Below, piece by piece: positions 17,334 to 26,252 of a stretch of DNA of 64,000 nt. The notes under the pieces are model-generated. The model made no database searches, was not told the DNA's origin, and saw nothing but the letters and a program-made list of their open reading frames with translations. Location of the stretch: contig CAMVAT010000013.1 in assembly GCA_947165505.1 (NCBI GenBank), positions 16,948 through 80,947 of the forward strand. Reading direction: 5' to 3'. Made by a program: the position numbers and the translations under genes. Source of the DNA: an uncultured Prevotellaceae bacterium. Lineage in GTDB: Bacteria; Bacteroidota; Bacteroidia; Bacteroidales; Bacteroidaceae. The first letter of the stretch is position 1, and the number at the start of each line of letters is the position of its first letter.

Positions 17334-18743
17334 ATGAAGACAAGCTCAAACGGCAGTGAACTGATAAAGAATCTGGTGATATTAGGCGATTTTGTGTTGC
17401 TTAATGTCTTATTGCTATTGTTTAAGCAAATAGCCCCCGGCATACTCCCTAATTTTTTTGAGACATCGCCCAAGACCGAGTTGTTTGTGGGTAACATAGC
17501 CCTTCTCATCTCGGAGTATTATTTCCACACCCACATCCATGAGCGGCGAGAGTCGTTCAGCGCAGTGTGGGGCCGCTGTCTGAGATTGTGTGTGTGCCAG
17601 GCCATCCTCTTCTTCGTCGTATCCCGCTTGGTTGGCGGCAGCGGCGGATTTTTCTATTTCATTTTTTATTACATCCCCATTTTCTACATCTGCTTGCTGA
17701 TTGTGCGCGCGATAGAGCTATACATCCTGCGCCGTTACCGTCAGGCAGGCGGCAATACGCGCCGTGTGTTGTTTATCGGCAGCGACATGGCCAACGAGGC
17801 CATATACAAAGACTTGATGACAGACCCTACGACGGGTTACAAAGTATTAGGTTACTATTCCAACTTTCTGATTAAAGACGCTCCTGAGGGATTCACCCAT
17901 TTGGGTTCGCTGTCAGACTTGCAAGACTTGATTGAGAAGAATGCGATAGGCGAAGACATTCACGATGTGTTTTGCTGTTTGTCGCACGACATGTATTCAT
18001 ACATCACGAATATCATCCATTGGTGCGACCGCCAGGTCATACATTTTTACTACGTCCCCCGCATGGAGGGCAACGACCGTCTGAAGCTGAAGCCCGAGAC
18101 CTTTGGCGACCAGACGCTGTTTACGAATTTCGTAGAGCCTTTGGCCAACCGTACCAACCGTTTCATCAAGCGTACGTTCGACATTGTGTTCAGCGTATTC
18201 GCGCTGATACTTCTTCTCCCGTTCATCCCCATTATCGCCTTGATGATCAAGATACAGAGTCCTGGTCCTCTGTTATTCAAGCAGAAGCGCACGGGTTTGA
18301 ACGGCGAAGAGTTTTATTGCTATAAATTCCGTTCGATGCATGTCAACAAAGAGGCCGACACGCTACAGGCCACGAAAGACGACCCGCGAAAGTTTGCTTT
18401 CGGCAACTTCATGCGCAAGACGAACATCGACGAGTTTCCCCAGTTTTTCAATGTCTTGCGCGGCGACATGAGCATCGTCGGCCCCCGCCCGCACATGCTG
18501 AAGCACACCGAGCAGTATTCCGAACTGATTGACAAATATATGGTGCGTCATTTCTCCAAGCCCGGCATCACGGGTTGGGCTCAGGTGACAGGTTTCCGTG
18601 GCGAGACCGAGACACTGGACCAGATGGAGGGTCGCATCAAGAAAGACATTTGGTATATAGAGAATTGGTCATTTTGGTTGGATATTAAGATTATTGCCAT
18701 GACGGCATTGTCGATTATCAAGCCTGACAAGAAAGCATATTAA
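17334..18743 (+). CDS. Exopolysaccharide initiating sugar-1-phosphate transferase (undecaprenyl-phosphate glucosephosphotransferase type)
   Basis: A 469-residue polyprenyl-phosphate sugar-1-P transferase that starts a surface polysaccharide on undecaprenyl phosphate. The N-terminal half has four to five membrane segments and a CoA-binding-like domain ('RRVLFIGSDMANEAIYKDLM'). The C-terminal catalytic part holds 'KRTFDIVFSVFALILLLPF', 'GPLLFKQKRTGLNGEEFYCY', 'KFRSM', 'RKTNIDEFPQFFNVLRGDMS' and 'VGPRP'. The ATG at 17334 is preferred because earlier starts overlap the promoter. rmlA and a Wzc homologue follow. Confidence 0.93.
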   Translation: MKTSSNGSELIKNLVILGDFVLLNVLLLLFKQIAPGILPNFFETSPKTELFVGNIALLISEYYFHTHIHERRESFSAVWGRCLRLCVCQAILFFVVSRLVGGSGGFFYFIFYYIPIFYICLLIVRAIELYILRRYRQAGGNTRRVLFIGSDMANEAIYKDLMTDPTTGYKVLGYYSNFLIKDAPEGFTHLGSLSDLQDLIEKNAIGEDIHDVFCCLSHDMYSYITNIIHWCDRQVIHFYYVPRMEGNDRLKLKPETFGDQTLFTNFVEPLANRTNRFIKRTFDIVFSVFALILLLPFIPIIALMIKIQSPGPLLFKQKRTGLNGEEFYCYKFRSMHVNKEADTLQATKDDPRKFAFGNFMRKTNIDEFPQFFNVLRGDMSIVGPRPHMLKHTEQYSELIDKYMVRHFSKPGITGWAQVTGFRGETETLDQMEGRIKKDIWYIENWSFWLDIKIIAMTALSIIKPDKKAY

Positions 18744-18761
18744 ACTAACAAAGACAGAGAG

Positions 18762-19640
18762 ATGAAAGGTATCGTATTAGCAGGCGGTTCAGGCACCCGC
18801 TTATACCCGATTACGAAAGGTGTCAGCAAGCAGTTGATTCCCATCTTTGACAAACCGATGATTTACTATCCGGTGTCGGTACTGATGCAAGCCGGCATCC
18901 GCGAGATAATGATTATATCCACGCCCCACGATTTACCGGGTTTCCGTCGTCTGCTTGGCGATGGCAGTGATTTGGGCGTACAGTTCTCTTACGCCGAGCA
19001 GCCGAGTCCTGACGGTTTGGCACAGGCCTTTATCATCGGTGAGCAGTTTATCGGCGACGACGAGGTATGCCTTGTGTTAGGCGATAACATCTTCCACGGC
19101 AACGGATTCACCCCGATGCTGCTCGACAGTGTAGAGCGTGCCAAGTCGGGGTTGGCCACTGTGTTTGGTTACTATGTGAACGACCCTGAGCGTTATGGCG
19201 TGGTAGAGTTTGACGCCACTGGCAAATGTGTGAGCATCGAGGAGAAGCCCTCGGAGCCCAAGAGCAACTATGCAGTAGTAGGTTTGTATTTCTATCCCAA
19301 CGAGGTGGTAGAGATAGCCAAGCACATCAAGCCGAGTGCTCGTGGCGAGTTGGAGATTACGACCGTGAACCAATCGTTTTTGGCACAGGGCAAATTGTGT
19401 GTAGAGCGTTTGGAGCGCGGTTTTGCCTGGCTCGACACCGGCACGCACGACAGTCTGTCGGAGGCGAGCACCTTCATTGAAGTGATAGAGAAGCGTCAAG
19501 GCTTAAAAGTGGCCTGCCTGGAGGAAATCTCTTACCGCCGAGGTTGGATAGACCGTGAGAAACTGCTGGAATTGGCAGAGCCCATGAAGAAGAACGACTA
19601 CGGCCGCTACCTGATAGAATTAGCAGAAGAGAGCGAATAG
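18762..19640 (+). CDS. rfbA: Glucose-1-phosphate thymidylyltransferase
   Basis: Makes dTDP-glucose from glucose 1-phosphate and dTTP, the first step to dTDP-L-rhamnose. The 292 residues begin with the signature '[20 protein letters not shown]' and contain '[15 protein letters not shown]', '[10 protein letters not shown]', '[16 protein letters not shown]' and '[15 protein letters not shown]'. The gap to the transferase is 18 bp. rmlC (38020) and rmlD (48197) are elsewhere in the window; rmlB is not present. Confidence 0.97.
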   Translation: MKGIVLAGGSGTRLYPITKGVSKQLIPIFDKPMIYYPVSVLMQAGIREIMIISTPHDLPGFRRLLGDGSDLGVQFSYAEQPSPDGLAQAFIIGEQFIGDDEVCLVLGDNIFHGNGFTPMLLDSVERAKSGLATVFGYYVNDPERYGVVEFDATGKCVSIEEKPSEPKSNYAVVGLYFYPNEVVEIAKHIKPSARGELEITTVNQSFLAQGKLCVERLERGFAWLDTGTHDSLSEASTFIEVIEKRQGLKVACLEEISYRRGWIDREKLLELAEPMKKNDYGRYLIELAEESE

Positions 19641-19699
19641 ACTTTTGTCACGCGACACCTTATTTAATATATAGTCAATAATAATATCATTATATAGAA

Positions 19700-22222
19700 A
19701 TGGAAGAAAATAAGAATTTAGTACAAGAAGGAGCTTCCCAGGAATCAAGTAAGTCTTTGTTCAACTTTCAGGCAATATTTCGGACATTGATATTGAACTG
19801 GAAGTGGTTCATCCTTTCACTGATTATCTGCTTAGGATTAGCAGCAATTTACTTACGTTACACCACTCCACTCTATCAAGTGTCTGCCAAGTTCTTGATT
19901 AAGCAAGACCAGATGGGCGGTTCACGTCGCAGTTCGTTAAACTCTGCCGTTTTTGGTGTTGTGTCTAATGCCGAGGGTATCGACAACGAGTTAGAGATTA
20001 TGGCATCTCACTCCATCGCCACGCAAGTGGTGCGCGACCTGAAGCTTTACACCACCTATACGTTGGAAGGCCGTGTGAAAGACAAGTTGCTCTATAAGAG
20101 CCAGCCCATCACAGTAGATATCGACCCGGACCATTTGGAGGTGCTCCCCGCCCCCATCAATTTGGTGATTACCAAAGAGGGAGCCAACTATCAAGTATCG
20201 GGCACCTATTACGGTCTGACTACCGACAGTGCCGGTGTGGATGGGCCCTACGAGTTGAATAAGACCTTCACGACCCTTCCTCAGACCTTCCGCACGAGTG
20301 CCGGCGACATCACCTTCTCAGAGGGTTACGGTCATCTGGGCGAAGGCAGCAAACTGATGGTGAGCATCAACACCCCATATAATGCCGCATTCAAATACCG
20401 CGGCGCCCTGTCGGTGGCACCCACCTCCCGCTCTACCACCATCATCCGCATGACGCTGACCGACGAGAGCGTAGAGCGCGCCAAGGACTATTTGAACCAA
20501 CTGGCCGTGTGCTACAACCGCGATGCCAACGAAGACAAAGACGTGGTGGCCCACCGCACGGAGGAGTTCATCAACGACCGTCTGGAGAAGATCAACGCCG
20601 AGCTGGGCGAGACCGAAGGTCAACTGGAGGAATACAAGCGCCGCCATCACATGACCACGCTGTCGGCCTCGGCCGGTCAGGCCATGGGCAACGCCAACAC
20701 CTATGAGCAGCAACTGGCAGACGCCAACACCCAAGTGGCCCTGCTCAACAGTCTGAACGACTACATGAACGAGCCCGCCAACAAATATCAGACCCTGCCC
20801 ACGAACGTAGGTCTGAGCGATGGTGCCGCCAACGCCTTGATCAACCGCTATAACGACATCGTACTTCAGCGCAACCGCCTGTTGCAGACGGCATCAGAGG
20901 AGAGCCCTTCGGTGGCACCCCTGACCTCGCAGTTGGACGACCTGAGCAGCAGCATCCGCCGCGCCATGTCGCAGAGCCGCAAGAACATGGAGATTAAGCG
21001 CAACAGCATCAGCCAGCAGTTTAACAAGTATTCCGGTCAGATTTCCGCCACCCCCGAGCAGGAGCGTATGCTGACCCAGATAGGCCGTCAGCAAGAAGTT
21101 CGTTCGGGCTTGTATCTGATGCTTCTCCAGAAACGTGAAGAGAACTCCATCTCGCTGGCCGCCACCGCCGACAAAGGAAAGCTGATTGACGATCCCCAGG
21201 GTGGCGCTATGATCAGCCCGAAAAAGACCACCATCATGGGTACCGCCTTTGTGCTGGCCTTGGCCATCCCCGCCGCCTTGCTGTTCTTGTTAGAGTTCTT
21301 CCGCTATAAGATAGAGGGTCACGATGATGTAGCCCGTCTCACTGAACTGCCGATTATCGCCGACGTGGCCATCGCCAACGACACAGCGAAGACGAAAGCC
21401 GACATCGTGGTGCACGAGAATCAGAACAACCAGATGGAAGAGATATTCCGCTCGATGCGTACCAACCTGCAGTTTATGCTGCAAGAAGGTCAGAAAGTGA
21501 TTATGTTCACCTCGAGCACCTCAGGTGAGGGTAAGACGTTCAACGCCGCCAACCTGGCGATGAGCTTCGCCCTGCTCGATAAGAAAGTGATTCTTGTGGG
21601 TCTTGACATCCGTAAGCCCCGTCTGGCCGAGTTGTTTGAGATCGACGACCATAAGCACGGCATCACCCCGCTGCTGTCTATGACGCATCCCACCCGCAGC
21701 GACATCATGAGTCAGATTACTCCGTCGGGAGTGAACCAGAACCTTGACCTGCTGCTCGCCGGTCCGGTACCTCCCAACCCCACCGAGTTGATTTCGCGTG
21801 ACAGTCTGAACATCGTGATTGACGAACTGAAAGCGATGTACGACTACATCCTCATTGATACCGCCCCTGTGGGTCTGGTGACCGATACGATGCAAATCGG
21901 CCGTGTGGCAGACGCCACTGTCTATATGTGCCGTGCCGACTACACTCCGAAGTCGAGCTTCGACCTCATCAACACTCTGGCACAGGAGAAGAAGTTGCCT
22001 AACATGTGTATCGTCATCAACGGTATCGACATGTCGAAGAAGAAATACGGCTATTACTATGGCTATGGCAAGTATGGCAAGTATGGCCGCTACGGCCGCT
22101 ACGGCTCGTATGGCAAATATGGCCGCTACACCTCATACGGCACCTACGGCTACGGTTACGGTTCGTATGGCAACAGCCACTACGGCAACAAGGACGACAA
22201 TTCGGTGAAAGTAAAGCGCTAA
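19700..22222 (+). CDS. Wzc-type polysaccharide co-polymerase / BY tyrosine kinase
   Basis: An 840-residue inner-membrane protein controlling polysaccharide chain length and export. It has a Wzz-like region between membrane segments near residues 35-57 and 515-535, and a cytoplasmic bacterial tyrosine kinase with Walker A 'SSTSGEGKTFNAANLAMSF' (about 605-613), Walker A' 'VILVGLDIRKPR' and Walker B 'YDYILIDTAPVGL'. The C-terminus (about 780-828) is an extreme Tyr/Gly cluster of KYG, RYG and SYG repeats, presumably the autophosphorylation tail, longer than the usual handful of tyrosines. It lies 59 bp after rfbA. No outer-membrane Wza-type exporter is in the window. Confidence 0.93.
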   Translation: MEENKNLVQEGASQESSKSLFNFQAIFRTLILNWKWFILSLIICLGLAAIYLRYTTPLYQVSAKFLIKQDQMGGSRRSSLNSAVFGVVSNAEGIDNELEIMASHSIATQVVRDLKLYTTYTLEGRVKDKLLYKSQPITVDIDPDHLEVLPAPINLVITKEGANYQVSGTYYGLTTDSAGVDGPYELNKTFTTLPQTFRTSAGDITFSEGYGHLGEGSKLMVSINTPYNAAFKYRGALSVAPTSRSTTIIRMTLTDESVERAKDYLNQLAVCYNRDANEDKDVVAHRTEEFINDRLEKINAELGETEGQLEEYKRRHHMTTLSASAGQAMGNANTYEQQLADANTQVALLNSLNDYMNEPANKYQTLPTNVGLSDGAANALINRYNDIVLQRNRLLQTASEESPSVAPLTSQLDDLSSSIRRAMSQSRKNMEIKRNSISQQFNKYSGQISATPEQERMLTQIGRQQEVRSGLYLMLLQKREENSISLAATADKGKLIDDPQGGAMISPKKTTIMGTAFVLALAIPAALLFLLEFFRYKIEGHDDVARLTELPIIADVAIANDTAKTKADIVVHENQNNQMEEIFRSMRTNLQFMLQEGQKVIMFTSSTSGEGKTFNAANLAMSFALLDKKVILVGLDIRKPRLAELFEIDDHKHGITPLLSMTHPTRSDIMSQITPSGVNQNLDLLLAGPVPPNPTELISRDSLNIVIDELKAMYDYILIDTAPVGLVTDTMQIGRVADATVYMCRADYTPKSSFDLINTLAQEKKLPNMCIVINGIDMSKKKYGYYYGYGKYGKYGRYGRYGSYGKYGRYTSYGTYGYGYGSYGNSHYGNKDDNSVKVKR

Positions 22223-22241
22223 TCAAAAGGAAACGCAGATT

Positions 22242-22676
22242 ATGACGATAGCAATCGATTTTGACGGAACTATTGTTGAGCACCGCTATCCTGAAATAGG
22301 CCCTGAGCTGCCCTTTGCAGTGGATACGCTGAAGATGTTGATAGCCGACAACCATAAGTTGATACTGTGGAGCGTGCGTGAAGGCAAACTGTTAGAGGAT
22401 GCTGTGAACTGGTGCCGTGAACGCGGCATCGAGTTCTACGCCGTGAACAAGGATTTCCCGGAAGAGAACGAGAAGCTGAATCAGCACTACGCTCGCAAGT
22501 TGAGCAGTGTGGACGTATGGATAGACGACCGCAACCTTGGCGGTCTGCCCGATTGGGGCACCATCTACCAGATTATCAGCGAGCGCAAGAGCTATTACCA
22601 AGTGATGAAGGAGCGCCTGCGCAGCAGTTTGGATGCCCATGAGCCTCCTAAAAAGAAACACTGGTGGAGCAGGTGA
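22242..22676 (+). CDS. HAD-superfamily protein (BT0820-like)
   Basis: A 144-residue small HAD-fold phosphatase-like protein. Motif I is complete ('AIDFDGTIVEHRYP' with both Asp), motif II is the Ser of 'LILWSVREG', and the acidic motif is 'VDVWIDDRNLGG'. It resembles the Bacteroides BT0820 group of small HAD proteins. It follows the Wzc gene by 19 bp and may be cotranscribed, but its substrate is unknown. A strong terminator follows. Confidence 0.82.
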   Translation: MTIAIDFDGTIVEHRYPEIGPELPFAVDTLKMLIADNHKLILWSVREGKLLEDAVNWCRERGIEFYAVNKDFPEENEKLNQHYARKLSSVDVWIDDRNLGGLPDWGTIYQIISERKSYYQVMKERLRSSLDAHEPPKKKHWWSR

Positions 22677-22711
22677 ACGTTGAACGTTGAACTTTTAAAC
22701 TTTAAACTTTA
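22677..22711 (+). repeat. Tandem words AACGTTG and AACTTTA after the HAD gene
   Basis: AACGTTG twice, then AACTTTTA/AACTTTA three times, immediately after the stop codon and before the terminator stem. Confidence 0.75.
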
Positions 22712-22753
22712 AACTAAAATTGGCGTGGGAAGATTCCCGCGCCAATTTTAGTT
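22712..22753. terminator. Bidirectional terminator between the polysaccharide genes and the CDF gene
   Basis: A stem of about 19-20 bp: AACTAAAATTGGCGTGGGAA with TTCCCGCGCCAATTTTAGTT, one G-U pair, 2-base loop. It reaches the CDF gene stop codon at 22752. Confidence 0.85.
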
Positions 22754-23699
22754 AGTCAGTGACGTTGTGTACATCAGGTGCCGGTTCCACGTGTATAGCC
22801 AAGTGGGCTATCTCATGGAATTTTTCATGCAAGAGGTCTTCTATCTTCACGACACTTTTGTGCACTTGATTGAGCGTCATCGCGCCGTCCATCATCACGA
22901 CCAGTTCGATAGACACCATTCCTCCTACCCTTCTTGACAGCACCCTGTTGACCTCAACCACATGTTCAACCCCTTTCGCCCATTCAGCGATTTGCTTTTC
23001 CGTCTTTTCCGGCAGGCTTTTATCAAGCAGTTCGTCGATGGTGTGCCGGAAGGCCAGAGCCGCCATTCTGATGATGAAGCCAGCAACGATCAAAGCGGCA
23101 ATAGGGTCGAGCACCTTCCATTTGGGCGACAGCAATACAGCGAACGCCACAGCCACCGCTGTACTGACCGATGAGAGCGCATCAAGACGGTATCTGCCGG
23201 CATTGACAGCCACGAATCTCGACTTCAGCTCATCAGCCTTTTGATGCGCCAGGAAGTACCATCCCCCCTTGAGCACCACGGCAAGGACAGCCGCTGCGAG
23301 CGTCACCCATGCCGGGCGTTGTATCACCTCATGCCCGATGGTAAAGAAATCGACAATCAGCACCACGGCATGAATGACGATATACACACCCACGGCGAAT
23401 AGGATGACAGCCGCGAAGAGACTTGTCACCGTAGCATATCTGCCATAGCCATAATCATGGTGGTCGTCTTTATCCCTGTGTCCCATCTTCAGGTAGAGAA
23501 GCGCCATCATGTCTTGAATGAAATCGGCCGTAGAGTTAAGCGCATCCGCCACGAGCGCATAAGAGCCGCCTAACAAGCCAGCCAGGAGCTTCACCACAGA
23601 GATGAAAGCATTGACGACCGCCGACTTCAGCGTAAACCGTTGCACCCTGAGGAATTTCCTTTCGGCTTGGCTGTCAATATTCGTTGTGCTATTGTTCAT
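22752..23699 (-). CDS. Cation diffusion facilitator (CDF) family transporter
   Basis: A 315-residue inner-membrane efflux protein with six hydrophobic segments and a C-terminal ferredoxin-like domain ('VVEVNRVLSRRVGGMVSIEL', 'IAHLAIHVEP'). Family hallmarks remain ('ALVADALNSTADFI', 'GYGRYATVTSLF', 'AGRYRLDALSSVS'), but the usual metal ligands are altered: Asn where HSLxD has His, Arg where HHRSD has its first His, and Ala where GRxE has Glu. Either the metal is bound differently or the protein is not a zinc transporter. Its start overlaps the DUF3298 gene by 4 bp, at the end of the Tat operon. Confidence 0.88.
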   Translation of the reverse strand: MNNSTTNIDSQAERKFLRVQRFTLKSAVVNAFISVVKLLAGLLGGSYALVADALNSTADFIQDMMALLYLKMGHRDKDDHHDYGYGRYATVTSLFAAVILFAVGVYIVIHAVVLIVDFFTIGHEVIQRPAWVTLAAAVLAVVLKGGWYFLAHQKADELKSRFVAVNAGRYRLDALSSVSTAVAVAFAVLLSPKWKVLDPIAALIVAGFIIRMAALAFRHTIDELLDKSLPEKTEKQIAEWAKGVEHVVEVNRVLSRRVGGMVSIELVVMMDGAMTLNQVHKSVVKIEDLLHEKFHEIAHLAIHVEPAPDVHNVTD

Positions 23700-24820
23700 T
23701 TTGCGAAAAGCTTTTGCAGTTTCTGATATGGAATGACATAATGAAACAACCCTTCAGAATAAGTGCCCACCTGATAGGGTTGGAAACTGAACACCACGCC
23801 TTGCGGCATGATGGCTGCCTGTGGCATCGGATTTTTGCCGATATACCGGTCATCGAGTTCCATCTGCTCCTCAAGGATATCCTTCACCTTGTCAATCTTC
23901 CCTTTTTTAAACAGGTTGTCATTATTGACCACCCGGTGGTTTCTCATGTCAAAAGTGACATATCTCTCGGCGGGGAAATCGTGGGCCCCGTATGCGAAAA
24001 AATCGGTAGAGACGAACAGCGTGACATAATCGTCGGACACGTAACGCGGCGTAATGAAAGCCCTCAGATAGCACAGCGGGTATCCGAAATCTTCGTTTTT
24101 CAGATAATAGACCTGCCGCATGTACACATCACGGTAATGGTCGAGCACATCCTGCCCCACCGTCTTATCTTGCAGCACGAATGCCGCGGGATTGTTTCTC
24201 TTGAGCACCGCCATGGGCAGTTGCGTCTGGTCGATATTCGTTTCGAGAAACACATCATCGAAATAGATAGCATCCATATTCGTGAACGCATCAATGAAAT
24301 CGACGATCCAATCTCTGACCACATCCCACTGTTCGCCTTCAGCCGTGGGATAATCGACCATGAGTTCGCAGCCGAAGTTATTGGTGTCGCAGGCCCTGAA
24401 ATTACAGGGCGACGTGGCCTCGCACCTCTCAAAGAGATCAGGATATTCGTTCTCGACAAACATACTGTCGTGTTTGAGTTCGGCCAGAGGCCTGCTGAGC
24501 GTCTCGCATCCGAGCCGGGCATACACCTGTCCGTCGTGGAAGACGGTGTCCTCGGGCACCGCCGGTCCGATGATATAGCGCTCGCCCTTCTCGCTCAGCA
24601 GCGACACGAAATGCACATCGTTATAATCGACATAGAGCATATAATACCTGACCCCATCGACCATCATGAGCGAGTCGGTAGAGATATTGAGCATGTCGTC
24701 CATGAATCCCGCATACCTCTGCGCCTGTGCCTTAGTCGATAGCGCCGTGAGCAGCAATAGGCAGATACACCTAATATATATACCGGCGTATCCCTTACGA
24801 TGATTTACCCGTTTTGTCAT
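23696..24820 (-). CDS. Exported DUF3298-domain protein
   Basis: A 374-residue protein with a probable signal peptide ('GIYIRCICLLLLTALSTKAQAQ', cut near AQA-QR). The C-terminal part matches DUF3298 (RsiV-like): 'YVTLFVSTDFFAYGAHDFPA', 'YVTFDMRNHRVVNNDNLFK' and 'GVVFSFQPYQVGTYSEG'. The function is unknown; related domains sense or bind ligands outside the cytoplasm. It overlaps the aldo/keto reductase gene by 26 bp and the CDF gene by 4 bp, so translation is coupled in the operon. Confidence 0.85.
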   Translation of the reverse strand: MTKRVNHRKGYAGIYIRCICLLLLTALSTKAQAQRYAGFMDDMLNISTDSLMMVDGVRYYMLYVDYNDVHFVSLLSEKGERYIIGPAVPEDTVFHDGQVYARLGCETLSRPLAELKHDSMFVENEYPDLFERCEATSPCNFRACDTNNFGCELMVDYPTAEGEQWDVVRDWIVDFIDAFTNMDAIYFDDVFLETNIDQTQLPMAVLKRNNPAAFVLQDKTVGQDVLDHYRDVYMRQVYYLKNEDFGYPLCYLRAFITPRYVSDDYVTLFVSTDFFAYGAHDFPAERYVTFDMRNHRVVNNDNLFKKGKIDKVKDILEEQMELDDRYIGKNPMPQAAIMPQGVVFSFQPYQVGTYSEGLFHYVIPYQKLQKLFAK

Positions 24821-26249
24821 ATCCGCCCAGTTCGTTGAGAGTACCTTGTTTGAGTTGTTCTACGAATTTGTCTATTTTCTGCAGTTCCTTTGGTATCTTA
24901 ATATTCTGCGGACAATGAACGACACATTGTCCACACCCGATGCAATGGTCAGCCTGGCGCTCGCGCGGTATCGTGCGGTCAAGACTGATGAGGAATTTTC
25001 TCCTGTTCTCCTCATAATCCTCGTCATCGACATCATTGGGCAGTGTCCCCTCGTTTTTAAATTTGTTGTAATGCACGAAGATAGCCGGAATATTGATGCC
25101 GTAAGGGCATGGCATACAATAGTTGCAGTCATTGCATGGAATAGTCTCTACCCCCACCAGTTTTCGTGCCATATCGTAGAGGAACTCCTTTTCATCGTCA
25201 GACACCGGTTTGAGCGGGCAATATGAGAGCAGGTTGTCTTTGAGGTGCTCCATATAGGTCATGCCGCTGAGCACGGTGAGCACCCCTTCGGGCGACCCCG
25301 CATACCTGAAGGCCCACGAAGCAATGCTGTTGCCGGGCGCCTTCTTTTTCATCTCCCTTGCGATGAACTGCGGCACTTTTGCCAGTCGTCCGCCTAAGAG
25401 CGGTTCCATGATGACCGCCGGTATGCCTCGTTTCTGCAATTCCTCGTAGAGGTATCTGCCATCGGCGTTGGACGGGTTGGTCTCGTCGGCATATTCCCAG
25501 TCCACGTAGTTGAACTGTATCTGCACGAAGTCCCAGTGATACTGGTCGTTATGTTCGAGCAGATAGTCAAACACCTCGATGTCGCCGTGATAGGAGAAGC
25601 CCAGGTTCTTGATTTTTCCCTTTTCGCGCTCCTGCATCAAGAAATCGAGCATGCCGTTGTCGAGGTATCTCTGCCGGAAGTTTTCCATGCCGCCACCGCC
25701 CACGCTGTGCAGCAGATAATAGTCGATATAATCCACTTGCAGTTCGCGCATGGAATCGTGGTACATCTTGACCGACTCCTCCTTGGGCCATTGTGCCGGG
25801 TTGAAGTTAGACAATTTTGTGGCCACGAAGTATTTATCCCTGGGGTGCCTGTGCAGCGCGATGCCCGTGCTCCGCTCCGACAGTCCCTGACAATAAGCAG
25901 GTGACGTGTCGAAATAATTAACACCATGCTCGATGGCATAGTCAACGAGGCGGTTGACCTGCTCTTGGTCTATCTCGTCTTTATTGTCGCCCTCAGCCCC
26001 TTTGCTGAGAGTAGGCAGTCGCATCATGCCGTATCCGAGGATAGAGATTTTGTCGCCGGTCTTCGGATTGGTTCTGTATGTCATCTGCCCGAGAGGCGGT
26101 TCCACCTGATTCGCATATTCCTCTCCCAGCTCTTCCGTTTTCTTCGTTTTGCACCCGGTGAGAGACGCCACAGCCACGGCCCCGCCGAGTCCCAGCATTC
26201 TCAAGAATTTTCTCCTGTTGATATGTTGATTGTCGTTCATGTCGCTCAT
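24795..26249 (-). CDS. Tat-exported aldo/keto reductase lipoprotein with two Fe-S clusters
   Basis: A 484-residue oxidoreductase. The N-terminus carries a twin-arginine signal ('NRRKFLRMLGLGG', RR at 12-13) ending in a lipobox (ASLTGC, Cys33), so it should be exported folded and lipid-anchored. The AKR barrel (about 55-340) keeps the Asp/Tyr ('NYFDTSPAYCQG'), Lys ('VATKLSN') and His ('YYLLHSVGG') of the catalytic tetrad. The C-terminal domain has 'CNDCNYCMPCPYG' and 'CIGCGQCVVHCPQ', two [4Fe-4S] sites. The substrate is unknown. tatA, tatC and a polyferredoxin precede it in the same operon, 3 bp from the latter, suggesting quinol-driven reduction outside the cytoplasm (inference). Confidence 0.92.
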   Translation of the reverse strand: MSDMNDNQHINRRKFLRMLGLGGAVAVASLTGCKTKKTEELGEEYANQVEPPLGQMTYRTNPKTGDKISILGYGMMRLPTLSKGAEGDNKDEIDQEQVNRLVDYAIEHGVNYFDTSPAYCQGLSERSTGIALHRHPRDKYFVATKLSNFNPAQWPKEESVKMYHDSMRELQVDYIDYYLLHSVGGGGMENFRQRYLDNGMLDFLMQEREKGKIKNLGFSYHGDIEVFDYLLEHNDQYHWDFVQIQFNYVDWEYADETNPSNADGRYLYEELQKRGIPAVIMEPLLGGRLAKVPQFIAREMKKKAPGNSIASWAFRYAGSPEGVLTVLSGMTYMEHLKDNLLSYCPLKPVSDDEKEFLYDMARKLVGVETIPCNDCNYCMPCPYGINIPAIFVHYNKFKNEGTLPNDVDDEDYEENRRKFLISLDRTIPRERQADHCIGCGQCVVHCPQNIKIPKELQKIDKFVEQLKQGTLNELGGYDKTGKSS

Positions 26250-26252
26250 CCA

